Assembly: GCA_947095535.1 (NCBI GenBank) | Contig: OX352773.1 | Location: 214,416,093 to 214,480,092, forward strand | Direction of reading: 5' to 3' | DNA length: 64,000 nt | DNA from: Poecilobothrus nobilitatus | Lineage: Eukaryota; Arthropoda; Insecta; Diptera; Dolichopodidae | Part shown: positions 41,851 through 52,805 of the stretch, piece by piece | Position numbering within the stretch: the stretch's first letter is position 1 | Layout: the number at the start of each line of letters is the position of its first letter | Notes under the pieces: model-generated | Database searches by the model: none | What the model was told of the DNA's origin: nothing | Seen by the model: the letters and a program-made list of their open reading frames with translations, nothing else | Made by a program: the position numbers and the translations under genes

Positions 41851-44800
41851 TGTGTGTATGTGTGTCTGTATAAATATATTTATTTAGTTGTAAATACGTA
41901 AAAAATTGTCTGGCATTGTTTTAAATCAAATTGAAATGTACTTAAATACTACAAAGGAAAATTAAAAAGTTTTTAAATTTTAAGATATTTAAATTTGATT
42001 TTTTTTTTTACTTAAATTCATAAAGTTTTAAGCATTAGATCCTTTTAAATAAATTATTTTAAGGGATAATTATTCTAACGACTTGTGTATTATTCGAACA
42101 CAAACTCCCTCGGTATTCACAGTATATTTTATACGCTTTTACTCACTGGGCCACCGAGACCCCCTTTTAAAATTTATTAGATAATTTCTTATCAATATTT
42201 TAGCAACATACATGGATTTTTATAAACTAATATGATATAATAACAAGAAGATGTATCATTTTAAAATACTTTATCTGACTTATAACGTAGTGATTAAGAC
42301 TTTCAATCTTTTCAATTGGATGGTTTTGTGCTGAAACCTCAATAATAGCTGCTACAGTAACAGTGGAGTTGCCTTCAATTATTTCCTCAAACAGGAAGGT
42401 TTTATGTTCTACTGCATGTTGCAACTATTGATGGTTATAGTCACTGTTAGGACAATAGTAATAGGCAATTCAATTTTTCCGCATCCTTTTTTATTCTCTC
42501 CTATACCTACTTCACATCCAATATACTACGTTAGACGTTTCATTCTATTATATTGGCTAAAGGGGAAGATATATTAAGTCAGTAAGAATCTGATATTACC
42601 AAGAAAGAATTCTTAATGTTTTTGGAAGATTCCCGCCTCCCTTAAAAAAACAAACCATGTTTTATTATTTTAATTAAAAAATTTGCAAAGATAAAAAACA
42701 TTGTAAAAGTATTTGATCTCATTTTAAAACACTCCACCAACGTTCTCGTTATACTGCCGTTGTTCTCCAGTTCCGAACACCTACTACCCTTAAGTTATTT
42801 TCGATATCTATCCATTTATTTCTAGTTCTGCCTCTATGACGTAAATCAATTATTTTGGCCTCAAAGATAAATTTTTGAAAACGATCTCGAGGCTTTCTTA
42901 TTACATGACCCGTCGATTTTATACTTTGACTTCTAATGAATTTTATTACATCTTCATCGTTGATTAGTGCCATTGGTTCTGCATCGGATCTTATAATTTA
43001 AGTACCAATGTTCATCTTATTTCAAACTAAAATCAATATTCATCGAATTTTGCAGATCAAAACTTTCAAATTTAATAATAACATGTGGGAAATTATATGT
43101 TTATTCAGTTGCTATATACGTTGGAATAAAATATTTACTTAGATTGATTCCATCCACTTTATAACAATTGGTTGAAGTTTAAAAATATTAAAAGAAAACT
43201 AAAATTTGATTAAACTTTAAACACAAAACTATTTTAATTCATTTTAAAAACTTTTTAACCATTCTGCATACTTCAAGTATTTATTATAGACAATTAAATA
43301 AAATTTAAACAAAATAATTTTAAGATTTAACTCATGTTACTTTTTTTTTCGTTAATTTATTTATTTTTGAATTTAATATTTTCTTTTTTTTTTTTTTTTT
43401 GTTTTTCTTCCACTTTTTTTAAAGTAACTAACATTAACATTCATTTAATTAATGGAATTGTTTGCTGTATTTGTGTATCTTATACAATGCTGGTAAGATT
43501 TTTATTTTTTTATTACAAAATTTTATTTGACTGCTATTATATATATATATATTATATATATCTATATATATTTACCTATGATTACCATTATTTTATTTTT
43601 TACCTTAATGCTGAAATAAGAATTTAAAATGAGTAAATTTAAATTTGTTTTTAATTGTTCTTTATTTTTGTTTTTTATTTATTTAAAAATTTAATTTAGG
43701 GTGGTGTTAAAGCTGTTATTTGGACTCAAGTACTACAAGGTTTAATCATTTTTATAACAATTATTGTAATTCTATTATTAATTATTGTAAAAAATGATTT
43801 TGGAGAGATTTTTAAAAGGGCAAATATTGGAGGAAGATTATATGCAACTAAGTAAGTTTATAACAAAAATTAAAACATTGAGTTCAATAAAAATATTTTA
43901 TTATAAAAAATATGTTATCTAATAGAGAAATTAATAGCACTATTTTAAAATTATAATTTTTTTTAATATTAAAAAGTTAATTTCTATTAAATATTTAATC
44001 TGAAATAAGTTCATCCTATAAGTATGCAATTTTCAAAAATCTAGTTAAAATGATTTGTTTGAAGGAATCATTCTTTTATTTTAACGATCATATTAATGCT
44101 TCTTATTTAAGTTAATTTGAAATAAGCCTTTTTTTATGAATTAAAAGAATTAGGACACAAGTAACTGCTCCGATTAACTTTTAAATTTAGTTCAATTTAT
44201 TTATTTTATACATATTAATTTTCGGCATTTCTGTCTGTTGTTTGTTTTCCAACTTACAAGTTAGAGTAATTCTATTTAATCAATTATTTATAAACACTTA
44301 TATTATTTACTTTAAAACGAATGTTAGTTTAAATTATATACTCGATTTTCACAAATTTGATATTACATTTTCAAATTAAAAATAATTTTTTTTAACTACA
44401 TATATTAACATTTTACCATTTTATAGTTTTACATTAGATTTTACAACACGTTCAACATTTTGGAATACATTAATAGGTGGTAGTTTTGGTTGGTTTAGTT
44501 TTTTTGGATTTCAACCAATTTCAATACAAAGAATATCATGTGTCAAATCTATTAAAGATGCAAGAACGTAAGTAATTTTAATAAAAATCTATCTTATATC
44601 AAATTATTATTCATATAATTTTTAGATCTATTGTTTTATTTGCTGTCGGTTCAACAATATTATCCTTAATGTTATATTTTATTGGTATTTCTATGTATTC
44701 CAGATTTTACAAATGCGATCCATTGAATGTTGGAGTAAATTTTCCTTTTTTTAATTTTATTTATATACTCTATTTGTTACCTTCATTAATTCTAGATTAC

Positions 44801-45825
44801 CAATGATTTAATAACGCTCTTTATAGACGACTTAATAGATAATTCTAAAATTATCCCAGGTTTATATATAGGATGTTTGTTTTGTGCATCTATGAGGTAT
44901 TTATTTTATGTAAAACTGAAAAAAAAAAACCAAAAAAAAATTGTATTTAATTACATACTAAATAAAATTTTTCTATTATTTGTTAGTACAATGTCTGCAA
45001 ATTTAAATAATATAGCTGGTATTATATATTGTCATTATTTCACTAAAATTGATGAATCAACAAATTTAAATAATCTAAAACAACAAAAGAAAAAAAATAA
45101 TGGTAAACGTTCTAATTTTATTATGAAAACAATAATAATTGTTACCGGTATCTATTCAATTGTCGGTGGTTTACTTATTGAAAAATTCAATTGGATTATA
45201 AAAATTGTAATGACGGCATCCGGTGTAGCACAATGCTTTTTTGCCGGTTTATTTTTATTTGGAATTTTATATCCGAAAGGTATTGGTGATGTAAGTATAG
45301 ACTATAAAATATATAATTATAAAATTAAATTAGATATTCTGTAATTTTATATAAATTTATATATATATATATTTTTTTTTTCACTATTTATATACTATTT
45401 ATGTATTATATACATAGGCAGCATTCCGAGCCACATACTTTAGTATATGTATATCAATATTAATACAATTTGGAAATTTATTACAAAAAACTACTGGTCT
45501 TTTACAAGATACAACATTATCAATCAGTACAGAAAATTGTACAGAATTTAATATAACTTATATTAAAAGAATTGAAAGTTTTTCATATGAAGATGAAGCT
45601 GGACCACTTTTTAAAATTTCATTCTATTGGTATTCATTTATAGCATCGTTTATAATATGGTTTTTAGGCATACCATGGAGTAAATTAATGACTTATAAAA
45701 AAATTTTAAAGAAAATTAATCCAATGTTGATGTCACCTTTAGTAACTAAATGGATACCAGAAACAATGCAATGGGATGATACAGAAAAAGATTTCGAAAT
45801 GGAAACTATTGTGCAAAAAAATTAA
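39295..45825 (+). CDS. SLC5-family sodium:solute symporter, complete ten-exon gene (gene 1)
   Basis: Predicted plasma-membrane Na+-coupled symporter of the SLC5 family (SMVT/SMCT-like); the substrate (vitamin, monocarboxylate, other) cannot be told. Exons: 39295-39476, 39732-39891, 41681-41798, 43425-43492, 43700-43851, 44427-44567, 44626-44734, 44796-44896, 44987-45290, 45418-45825. All introns are GT..AG and frame is kept throughout, giving 580 residues, the usual family length. An in-frame TAA at 39286 fixes the start. Family landmarks: TM1 ending IGIYFG, then DEYLIGSR (~res 41-48), SQIS..T.P.EIY..G (~61-80), YLERRF (115), GGVKAVIW (177-184), QP..IQR..S (~257-266), and CDPL (304). The TM9 motif STMSANLN (344-351) aligns with the Na+-site residues S353/T354/S356/N360 of NIS. 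The last exon has two N-glycosylation sequons in the loop before the final TM. Odd points: Gln186 where the family has Asp (WTD), and a weak GTATTT donor at intron 8. Family membership is very sure; exact splice sites are inferred by eye. Confidence 0.93.
39954..40722. mobile_element. Foldback-like element F6 in intron 2 of gene 1, 9-bp target duplication
   Basis: The perfect 9-bp direct repeat ATAACTTTC flanks it (39945-39953 and 40723-40731). The left end has three exact-length 15-bp units at 39966-40010, of the form AAATCTCGCATTTCA. The right end (about 40580-40716) has about nine 15-16-bp units of the inverse form, such as ACGACATTTCGATAC. The interior carries two core repeats starting at 40132 and 40257, with a third start at 40377 (period 120-125 bp). 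No coding capacity. It sits inside the SLC5 intron without touching splice sites. Confidence 0.82.
41812..41848. repeat. (TA)n microsatellite in intron 3
   Basis: An almost pure TA run beginning about 14 bases after the exon 3 donor of gene 1. A similar TA run occurs in intron 4 near 43540-43570. Confidence 0.85.
42063..42165 (-). mobile_element. tRNA-derived SINE, family 1, 3'-truncated, in intron 3 of gene 1
   Basis: Minus strand reads GGGGGTCTCGGTGGCCCAGTG, then the B-box-like GTGTTCGAATAATACACAAG. The body is cut off after TTAGAATAATTATCC. It is antisense to gene 1. Confidence 0.7.
42274..42649 (+). mobile_element. SINE family 2, shorter copy in intron 3 of gene 1
   Basis: It shares the decayed tRNA head (CTGACTTATAACGTAGTGATTAAG), then AATAGCTGCTACAGTAACAGTG, GTTGCAACTATTGATGG, TATTGGCTAAAGGGGAAGAT, GTCAGTAAGAATCTGA and GGAAGATTCCCGCCTCCC before poly(A). 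It lacks the large trinucleotide block. Confidence 0.72.
42722..42985 (-). pseudogene. Decayed non-LTR retrotransposon reverse-transcriptase C-terminal fragment (in intron 3 of gene 1)
   Basis: The minus strand encodes the typical tail of endonuclease/reverse-transcriptase proteins of non-LTR retrotransposons: STGHVIRKPRDR, then RHRGRTRNKWIDI, NLRVVGVRNW. It matches the family pattern GHV.R...R ... RGRP+.RW.D.I..DL...GV..W...A.DR.RW. A TAA at 42749-42751 interrupts the frame, and the expected RERWWSVL continuation follows directly in the same frame. The copy is therefore truncated and dead. It lies antisense to gene 1, inside its third intron, just downstream of a SINE. Confidence 0.75.
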
Positions 45826-45841
45826 TTTTTCTATAAATTAA

Positions 45842-45863
45842 AATAAAATTATTTATAAATAAA
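45842..45863 (+). promoter_or_regulatory. Candidate polyadenylation signals of gene 1
   Basis: Two AATAAA hexamers lie at 45842 and 45858, 17 and 33 bases after the stop codon of gene 1. This is consistent with a very short 3' UTR. AATAAA is frequent by chance in sequence this AT-rich, so only the position supports the call. Confidence 0.4.
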
Positions 45864-46301
45864 TAGTGTATTTTCTTTTCAAAACTTCTTACAACAAAAA
45901 AAAAAACTTTAATTAAAAAACAAATGAACCTTAATTTTTTTTAAAGATACAATAAAATTTAATTATGATACTTAAGTCATAGTAGAATTTTTTTTGTTTT
46001 TTTGTATTATTCTAAAACTATTACACAAGTAGCAATTATTTTGCAATTAAAATTATAATTTGTATTTTCAAAGTTTATTCTTGAATTGAAATTTAAGGTA
46101 TTTAGATAATTCTGATTATCTAAATTAAATTAATTTAAAACAAAAACAAATCACTTAATGTTTATTTAAAGCTACCTATGTGAGTTGAAAAAATGTTCTC
46201 TTTGTCAAAATTTAATGATTAAAAGACTTTATATGTCCTTTAATCATATATTCATATAGATGATAGAGTATAAAAATAAAAATGTATTGAAATAAAACAA
46301 A

Positions 46302-47156
46302 ACAAGGTAGAATGTAAATCAACGGTTTTTAAAAACGCACATTTCCAAAACACAATACAAACTGTTTAGAATTGTGGCTTGCACAAAAATTTGAAAATTT
46401 AAAAAATAAAATTTAAGAAATTTTTTGTAATAAGAAAATATGTGAAAATAGGACTTTTTTTGAATTTTGAGGGGCTGTAAGTCTGGAACCCTATATATGA
46501 AAGAAAAACCGTTAGCACACGTAAAAATATATTACTGGAGCTTTAATTTTCTGTCTTGCCGAGGAAAAATTTGTACAGGTGCTTAAGTTACAGGTGCCTA
46601 AAAATAGCAAATTTTCAATTTTTCAGTCCTAATACCTCTTAAACAGCCGGTGCAAAAAAAATTTCTAAGCAAACTTATACTAATTCTAAAAGTTCTTTCT
46701 TGCCTCAAAATTTCAAGTTTCTATCTAAAAGCATGCCGGAGTTATGAAAGTACAAAAATCATGCAAAATTTGGTTTTAACATAACGGTAAATTTAAATAC
46801 TAAATTTAAAAAAATTGTATAATTTTGATATCAATTTATAAAGTTAAAAAAAATACCTGTCGAATAACGTTTTCAGATTGAAAAAATTTTAAGCAGAACA
46901 AAGATATATGCATTTAAAAATAGGGCTTTTTCAAAGTTTGAGGGGCTGTAGCTCCGTAATGGATGGGGCTACATGAAAAAGTTGTTCCACAAAATTATTT
47001 TTTTTATTTTACCTACCCATGGTTAAAATTTTTTTTCTCTATCTTTAACGGTGTAGAAGTTTTGTAAACAAACGGACGGACGGACGGACGGATGGACGGA
47101 CAGAGTGAAACTAATAAGCACATATTTTCAAAATTTTTTGGGAAATGTGCTAAAAA
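46302..47156 (+). mobile_element. Dispersed repeat family A, copy 2
   Basis: Near-complete copy of the family seen at 617 and 50401, with the longest GACG run of the set (about 47081-47102). It lies 480 bp downstream of the SLC5 gene 1 stop codon, in the same orientation. Confidence 0.78.
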
Positions 47157-48994
47157 TTTACATATTAAGAGAAAAATCTTATAAATTAAACAATACTTAA
47201 ATTATAATAATAATTATAAAGCTTTCCGAAAAATTCAGGACAAAGAGTCTAATGGAAGACAATTTTAAATATAGGAGCAAAACTTCCAGAAAAAGAAATT
47301 CGTAAACAAATGGCTCAAACAAACAAAAAAATAACCTAATATTGATCAAAAAGCTAGCTACAAAAATATGTATCAATGTAAAATGAACAATACTAGAACG
47401 AAATATCTTTGTAGATTTAAAAAATGAAACCAACATTGTACTTTATTGATCAAAGCTATCATGGAGAGATATGTTGGATATACAAAAACTCGATTCCATT
47501 ACATTGCATTCAAGACAAAACCAGAACTTTCAGTTGAAAAATATTAACACGCCTTCTAACAATTCAGGGAACGTGAATAAATATAGGTACCTATTGAAAT
47601 GAAATTTTTTTATAACGGTACTTAGTGATGTTACCAACATTTCATAGAATACCATTTTGACCGACAAGGTCATTTGAAGGTCAAATTGATTATTTGAAAA
47701 TTTTCCTTTTATTTTACTTTACTTTTACTTACTTTTTAGTATTTCACTTTATCCGTTATATCTTTCGTCAACGATAATATACAGGAACAATTTTCTACAT
47801 AATTGTAACGGTGTTACCGTTTTTGAGATCTTGCAGTTTCAATTGGAAATTTTGATAAAAAAAAATTAAAACTTTCAAAAAAATCACTATACATGTAAAA
47901 TTTTCAAAGACTACCTATATTTAAGACGCGGACGTTAATCCAAACCATATCCATAATTTTTATTTATTTTTTTTTCTAAGGACAGAACAATGCGTACAAT
48001 TTTTTTTTATAATACTCAATCTATATGTATATATATATGATCAAAGGTATATTATATCCATATATATTTTTTTTTAATTTCGAAAATTTTAAAAATGTTT
48101 TTAAAAATAAATTTTTTTTTCGTAATTTTAAAATTTAAAATTTTACAAAAAATGATAAGTTATAAACAACCAATACCTTAAGATTAAATCTAAGATTCAG
48201 AAAATGTTAGCATAACATTTAGTAAAAAAATAGATAAGTATTTAGAGTTTTGGTAAGAATCAAGAGAATCAGCTTTGATCACTCAAAACCTAGAGTTGTA
48301 ATAAATAACTTTCTAACAATGTTCTTAGTAACTGTTTTAGAGTAAGTCAAAATAACACGAACTGGGGTCAGATTAAATAAAGTCTTTTCAATATTACCTA
48401 AGAAATCATGACAAATAAACGCTTGCATATAATCTTCTTAGTGTCAATCATCGATAATTTTTTTGTATATGACTATTGTGTATAAAGTAAGTCGAAATTG
48501 CATGAACTGGGGTCAAATTAAGAAAAGTTAAATAAAGCCTCAGATATAAATATAATTAAAGAAGAGATTATATGAAGCGATATTATACTGCTGCTTTTGT
48601 AAAAAGAATAGAAGCAAAAATATACATATAATAGAAGAAGGCTATGAAATTGTCAGAATAAAATAATACAAAAAATTATAAAAAATAAAAAAACAACAAA
48701 AAAAAACTTTTTTTAATCAACCGCCGAAAAACTAAAAAAAGAAAAAACAAATATTCCCCAAATTAATTGAAAATCCGGCATAATTTTTTTTATCATAACA
48801 AATTTCAATCTAGAGTTCATTAACAAAAAATTTTTTTTAACAAAAAAACAAACAAAAAAAATAAATTAATAAAACATTAATCAAACATATTAAAAACTAG
48901 CTTCTATTTAAAAAAAAATGTAAAAGTAATATGAAGTCATCATTTAGTATAACATTGAAAGATCAAAAAATATCCTTAAAAAATTTTTCGCATT
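47157..48994. other. No gene recognised
   Basis: It contains a diverged direct repeat around GAACTGGGGTCAGATTAA (about 48358 and 48500) and otherwise only AT-rich sequence. Confidence 0.5.
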
Positions 48995-49478
48995 GTCCGT
49001 TCGACTGCTTTTAGTCAACGAATTTATACTTCATTTTAGTTAATTTCTTTTTTGTCGTTTCTTACTCTTCATAGGACAGGATTACGGATTTCTTTATAGA
49101 GTGAATGTTTTATATGTCTACATAGAGTGCAGATGGTAACTTCCATTTACCCAAAAGCAGTCCGTTCGACTGCTTTTAGTCAACGAATTTATACTTCATT
49201 TTAGTTAATTTCTTTTTTGTCGTTTCTAACACTTCATAGGACAGGATTACAGATTTCTTTATAGAGTGAATGTTTTATATGTCTACATAGAGTGCAGATG
49301 GTAACTTCCATTTAGCCAAAAGCAGTCCGTTCGACTGCTTTTAGTCAACGAATTTATACTTCATTTTAGTTAATTTCTTTTTTGTTGTTTCTAACACTTC
49401 ATACGACAGGATTACAGATTTCTTTATAGAGTGAATGTTTTATATGTCTCATAGAGTGCAGATGGTAACTTCCATTTA
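48995..49478. repeat. Tandem repeat, 165-bp unit, about three copies
   Basis: Units start at 48995, 49160 and 49325 with GTCCGTTCGACTGC. The copies are nearly identical, and the third has one base less near its end. Each unit opens with a small hairpin (CGTTCGACT / AGTCAACG, one bulged C). The near-identity implies a recent duplication or homogenisation. Confidence 0.92.
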
Positions 49479-49661
49479 AACTCAATCTATAGCATACAGA
49501 AAAATGATAAGATAGTAAAAGGTATAGGTAAGTAGAATAAGAATTGAAGATACCAATTCATCGGCAATTTAAAAAGAAAAACCAATAATATAGCATTAAA
49601 AGGAGTATGAAGCAAGATTTTTAATTATAATAATCTATTGATTAAATAATTTAAATATTTT

Positions 49662-49828
49662 AAATAATTATATTAATGTACTCTTTTCAACGAAATCTGT
49701 TGAAATGATGCCAGATGATGAAAGAACTAAACGAAACCTATTTATAAATTATAAGACGTGCTATAGCTCATTCATCTTCAATTATTTCGACAGATTTCGT
49801 TGAAAAGAATACATTGATATGATTATTT
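49662..49828. repeat. Long hairpin: 45-bp inverted repeat with 77-bp loop
   Basis: The arms 49662-49706 and 49784-49828 match at 41 of 45 positions. The core of each arm is CTTTTCAACGAAATCTGT on the left and its inverse on the right. Three of the four mismatches become G-U pairs in a + strand RNA. No target duplication is evident. It could be a MITE or a hairpin-RNA source. Confidence 0.85.
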
Positions 49829-50400
49829 CTGGAGCCACTTACCAATTATTCAATCTTACCAGATTGATATAGCATTTAAATTATTATATGAAAATATTTT
49901 TAAAAAATTTTATTATATGTCCAGAGGATAAAACAATTATTTAACATGCTAGTTTGATGTCAATTAATATTGTCAATCAATTAAATTAGTCTAATCGTAA
50001 TAAAATAATTATATATTGAATGTATATAAATATCATTTGTGATATAAAATAAAAATTTTTATGTTAAATAATAAATCTCGAAATTTTATTGTCGAATTTT
50101 ATTTTTATAGCTTCTGTTTAAAAAAAAAAAATATATTTTTATATTTCACAAATTATACAGTTCCTATCTCTTTTTAAATAATCGTAAATAGTTTAACAAA
50201 TACAATGTAAATAGTTGAACATATACAAATTACATGCACTGTGAAATAGCGTCTAAAGAAAAAACGTCTAAAAGTAAAAAATAAGAAATAACATCGAAAA
50301 TTCTATTGTTTTTAAGTCCTATTTCGCAATTGTGGTGGTCTAATTGTAAATGAAATAACCTATAATATTGAAATGAAATTAAATCTAAAAATAAAAAAAA

Positions 50401-51219
50401 CTAGGTAAAATGTAAACCAACGGTTTTTAAAAGGGCACATTTCCAAAACTCAATACAAACTGTTTAGAAGTGTGACTTACACAAAAATTTGAAAATTTCA
50501 TGTAATAAGGACAAATGTTAAAATAGGACATTTTTGAAATTTTGGGGGGCTACAAGTCCGGAATCCTATATAACTAAGAAAAGCCGTTAACACACGTAAA
50601 AATATATTACTGTAGCTTTAATTTTTATATCTTGCAGAAGTAAAATGTGTATAGGTTCCTAAGTTACAGGTGTTTAAACATAGCAAATTTTAAATTTTTA
50701 AGCCCTAATAGCTCATAAACAGGGGGTGGTCCAAAAAAATTTTCTGAGCAAACTTATACTAATTCTAAAATTTCTTTCTTGCCTCAAAATTTCAAGGCTC
50801 TATCTAAAAGCGTGCCGGAGTTATAAAAGTAGAAAAATCATGCAAAATTTGGTTTTCACATAACGGTAAATTTAAATACTAAATTTAAAAAAATTTTATA
50901 ATTTTGATATTAATTTACAAAGATAAAAGAAATACCTGTCGAATGACGTTTTCAGATTGAAAAAATCTTAAGCAGAACATAAGATATATGCATTTAAAAC
51001 TAGGGCTTTTTCAAAGTTTGAGGGGCTGTAGCTCCGTAATGGGGGGGGCTACATGAAAAAGTTGTTCCACAAAATTATTTTTTTTATGAGACCTACCCAT
51101 AGTAAATTTTTTTTCTCTATCTTTAACGGTGTAGAAGTTTTGTAAACAGACGGACGGACGGACAGAATGAAACTAATAAGCACATTTTTTCAAAAATTTT
51201 TTTGGAAATGTGCTAAAAA
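50401..51219 (+). mobile_element. Dispersed repeat family A, copy 3 (nested in F7)
   Basis: Full-length copy inserted within the left arm region of the foldback element F7. GAAATAA-type arm sequence is present on both sides (before 50390 and from about 51220), which shows the insertion order: F7 first, then this copy. Confidence 0.78.
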
Positions 51220-51671
51220 TGAAATAAGGTCTAAAATAAATAAATTTATTTTTCGAAAATTAAAACAAAACCAAAGTTTATAATATTATAATTTTTATTA
51301 TAAAAACTTACAAAACATCGTGTACAGTCGATAGACAACAGTTAAAAAAAAGTTCGTTAATGTTTTGTTCGCTAAGCTATTTGACTGAATTTCCATTTCT
51401 AAAAAAAACTTTATCATCGACTCTAAAGTCCTTCCAAATTATATTTTTACACACATATTTCAACATCAAAGAATTTAAAATAGTAAAGATTGTCATTCTA
51501 AAACTACCGCTAAACTAATTATTGGAAGTTTGATTTTGTAACCAACTCTAAACAGTTTTCTAATTATTTTTTTACATAGATATTTTAGCATCAAAAAATT
51601 ATTTAACATTCGACATTTTATTCGACAAAAAGACTGACTCCCTATCAGTAATTATATTAAATTCTTTAACC

Positions 51672-51840
51672 GGAGCCTCGGTGACCTAGTGGGTAAAAGC
51701 GTATAAAATACGCTGTAAACATTGAGGAAGTGTGGGGGATAAACTCTTATCCCCCTTACGACATTTACACCCACACCTGAACAGGAAGGGCTGTGTAATT
51801 TCCTGTCCAGTGATATGCAAAAAAAAACAAAAACAAAAAA
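51672..51840 (+). mobile_element. tRNA-derived SINE, family 1, nested in F7
   Basis: It starts at AGCCTCGGTGACCTAGTGGG. The B box is damaged (the part after GTGTGGG is lost). The body CCCCCTTACGACATTTAC and CCTGAACAGGAAGG is followed by an A-rich tail. AATTCTTTAACC / AATTCTTCAACC (51660 and 51841) is an 11-of-12 target duplication. Confidence 0.78.
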
Positions 51841-52805
51841 AATTCTTCAACCAAGAGTTATAAAAAAGTCATTTTTTTTTGACATTTTAGAGAAATTTAT
51901 AGAAGACAATTTTAGAGAAATGAAATATTTACATTATTTACTGTTAGATCTTATTTCGCTATGAAATAATATATAAATGAAATAACAACTAAAATAAATT
52001 TTGCATTTTTTAAATATTATTTGATTTTTTACTTTTAGATGCTATTACTTTAGACCTATTTCTCAGTGCTTCATATACAACAATAAAATTCAAATTAATT
52101 TTTAATAAATTAAATTTTGTATTCAAAGTTTTTTAATTTTTTTTTTTAAATTTTCTAGAAACTAGTTACTAAATGAATATTCAATACAAAATTTATGACA
52201 ATAAATTAAAATTTTGTTATTTTTACAGCATTTTAATATTTCTTAATTTTAGTACATTTGTACGTGTTTTGTCATGTTTAGTACGTTTTAGTTTTTCAAT
52301 AGTCTTAAAAATAATTCAAATTTTATTTTGTTTTTTTTTTAATTATTTATGTACAATTTAATATTATTTACAATTATTTCTTTCATCTAACCATGAAATT
52401 TTTCTGGCTATTTTATAATAATTAACTGATTTTAAGTCAATATAATACATATAATGTCGGTACATAAAACATTTTGTTGTTGAAGTATTTTTAATTGAAA
52501 TTTTTAAATAAAAAATGTTAAATAAACTTTTAAATGTTATTTTAATTTACTAACAATTTACTATGGTTCTTCGAAAAACAAATTCATTTGTAATCAAATT
52601 AATTTTTTTTATCATTTAATTTAAATTTATATTTTTCAAAGCTGGCGCTTAGAAAAATTTAAAATGATTGAAGTATTCGAAATTATTTATACATTTTTTG
52701 ATTTTTGTTTTAACGGAAATAGGTGGGAATTGCATTTAGGAAGATGCTAAAGAGGAGTGATATGAGCACGATTTATCCAATGACGTATGCAACTTTAAGA
52801 TTTAT

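Larger units (their letters stand above)
50229..52071. mobile_element. Foldback-like element F7, interrupted by a family-A repeat and a SINE
   Basis: The 9-mer CATATACAA occurs at 50220-50228 and 52072-52080. The ends are inverted: GCACTGTGAAATAGCGTCTAA on the left (from 50236) matches the reverse complement of the right end, GCACTGAGAAATAGGTCTAA. Both continue with CTAAAAGTAAAAAAT. The left terminus has about five extra bases outside the match. Core repeats are present at 51415-51600. A family-A copy (50401-51219) and a SINE (51672-51840) are nested inside, so the original element was only about 0.85 kb. Confidence 0.68.

Noticed and set aside
43334..43627. 97-residue hydrophobic ORF
   Set aside because: It contains exon 4 of the SLC5 gene flanked by intron sequence; the Phe/Tyr-rich remainder is T-runs and a TA microsatellite.
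44877..45344. 155-residue ORF as a separate small membrane protein
   Set aside because: It is the end of exon 8, the stop-free intron 8 and exon 9 of the SLC5 gene read through.
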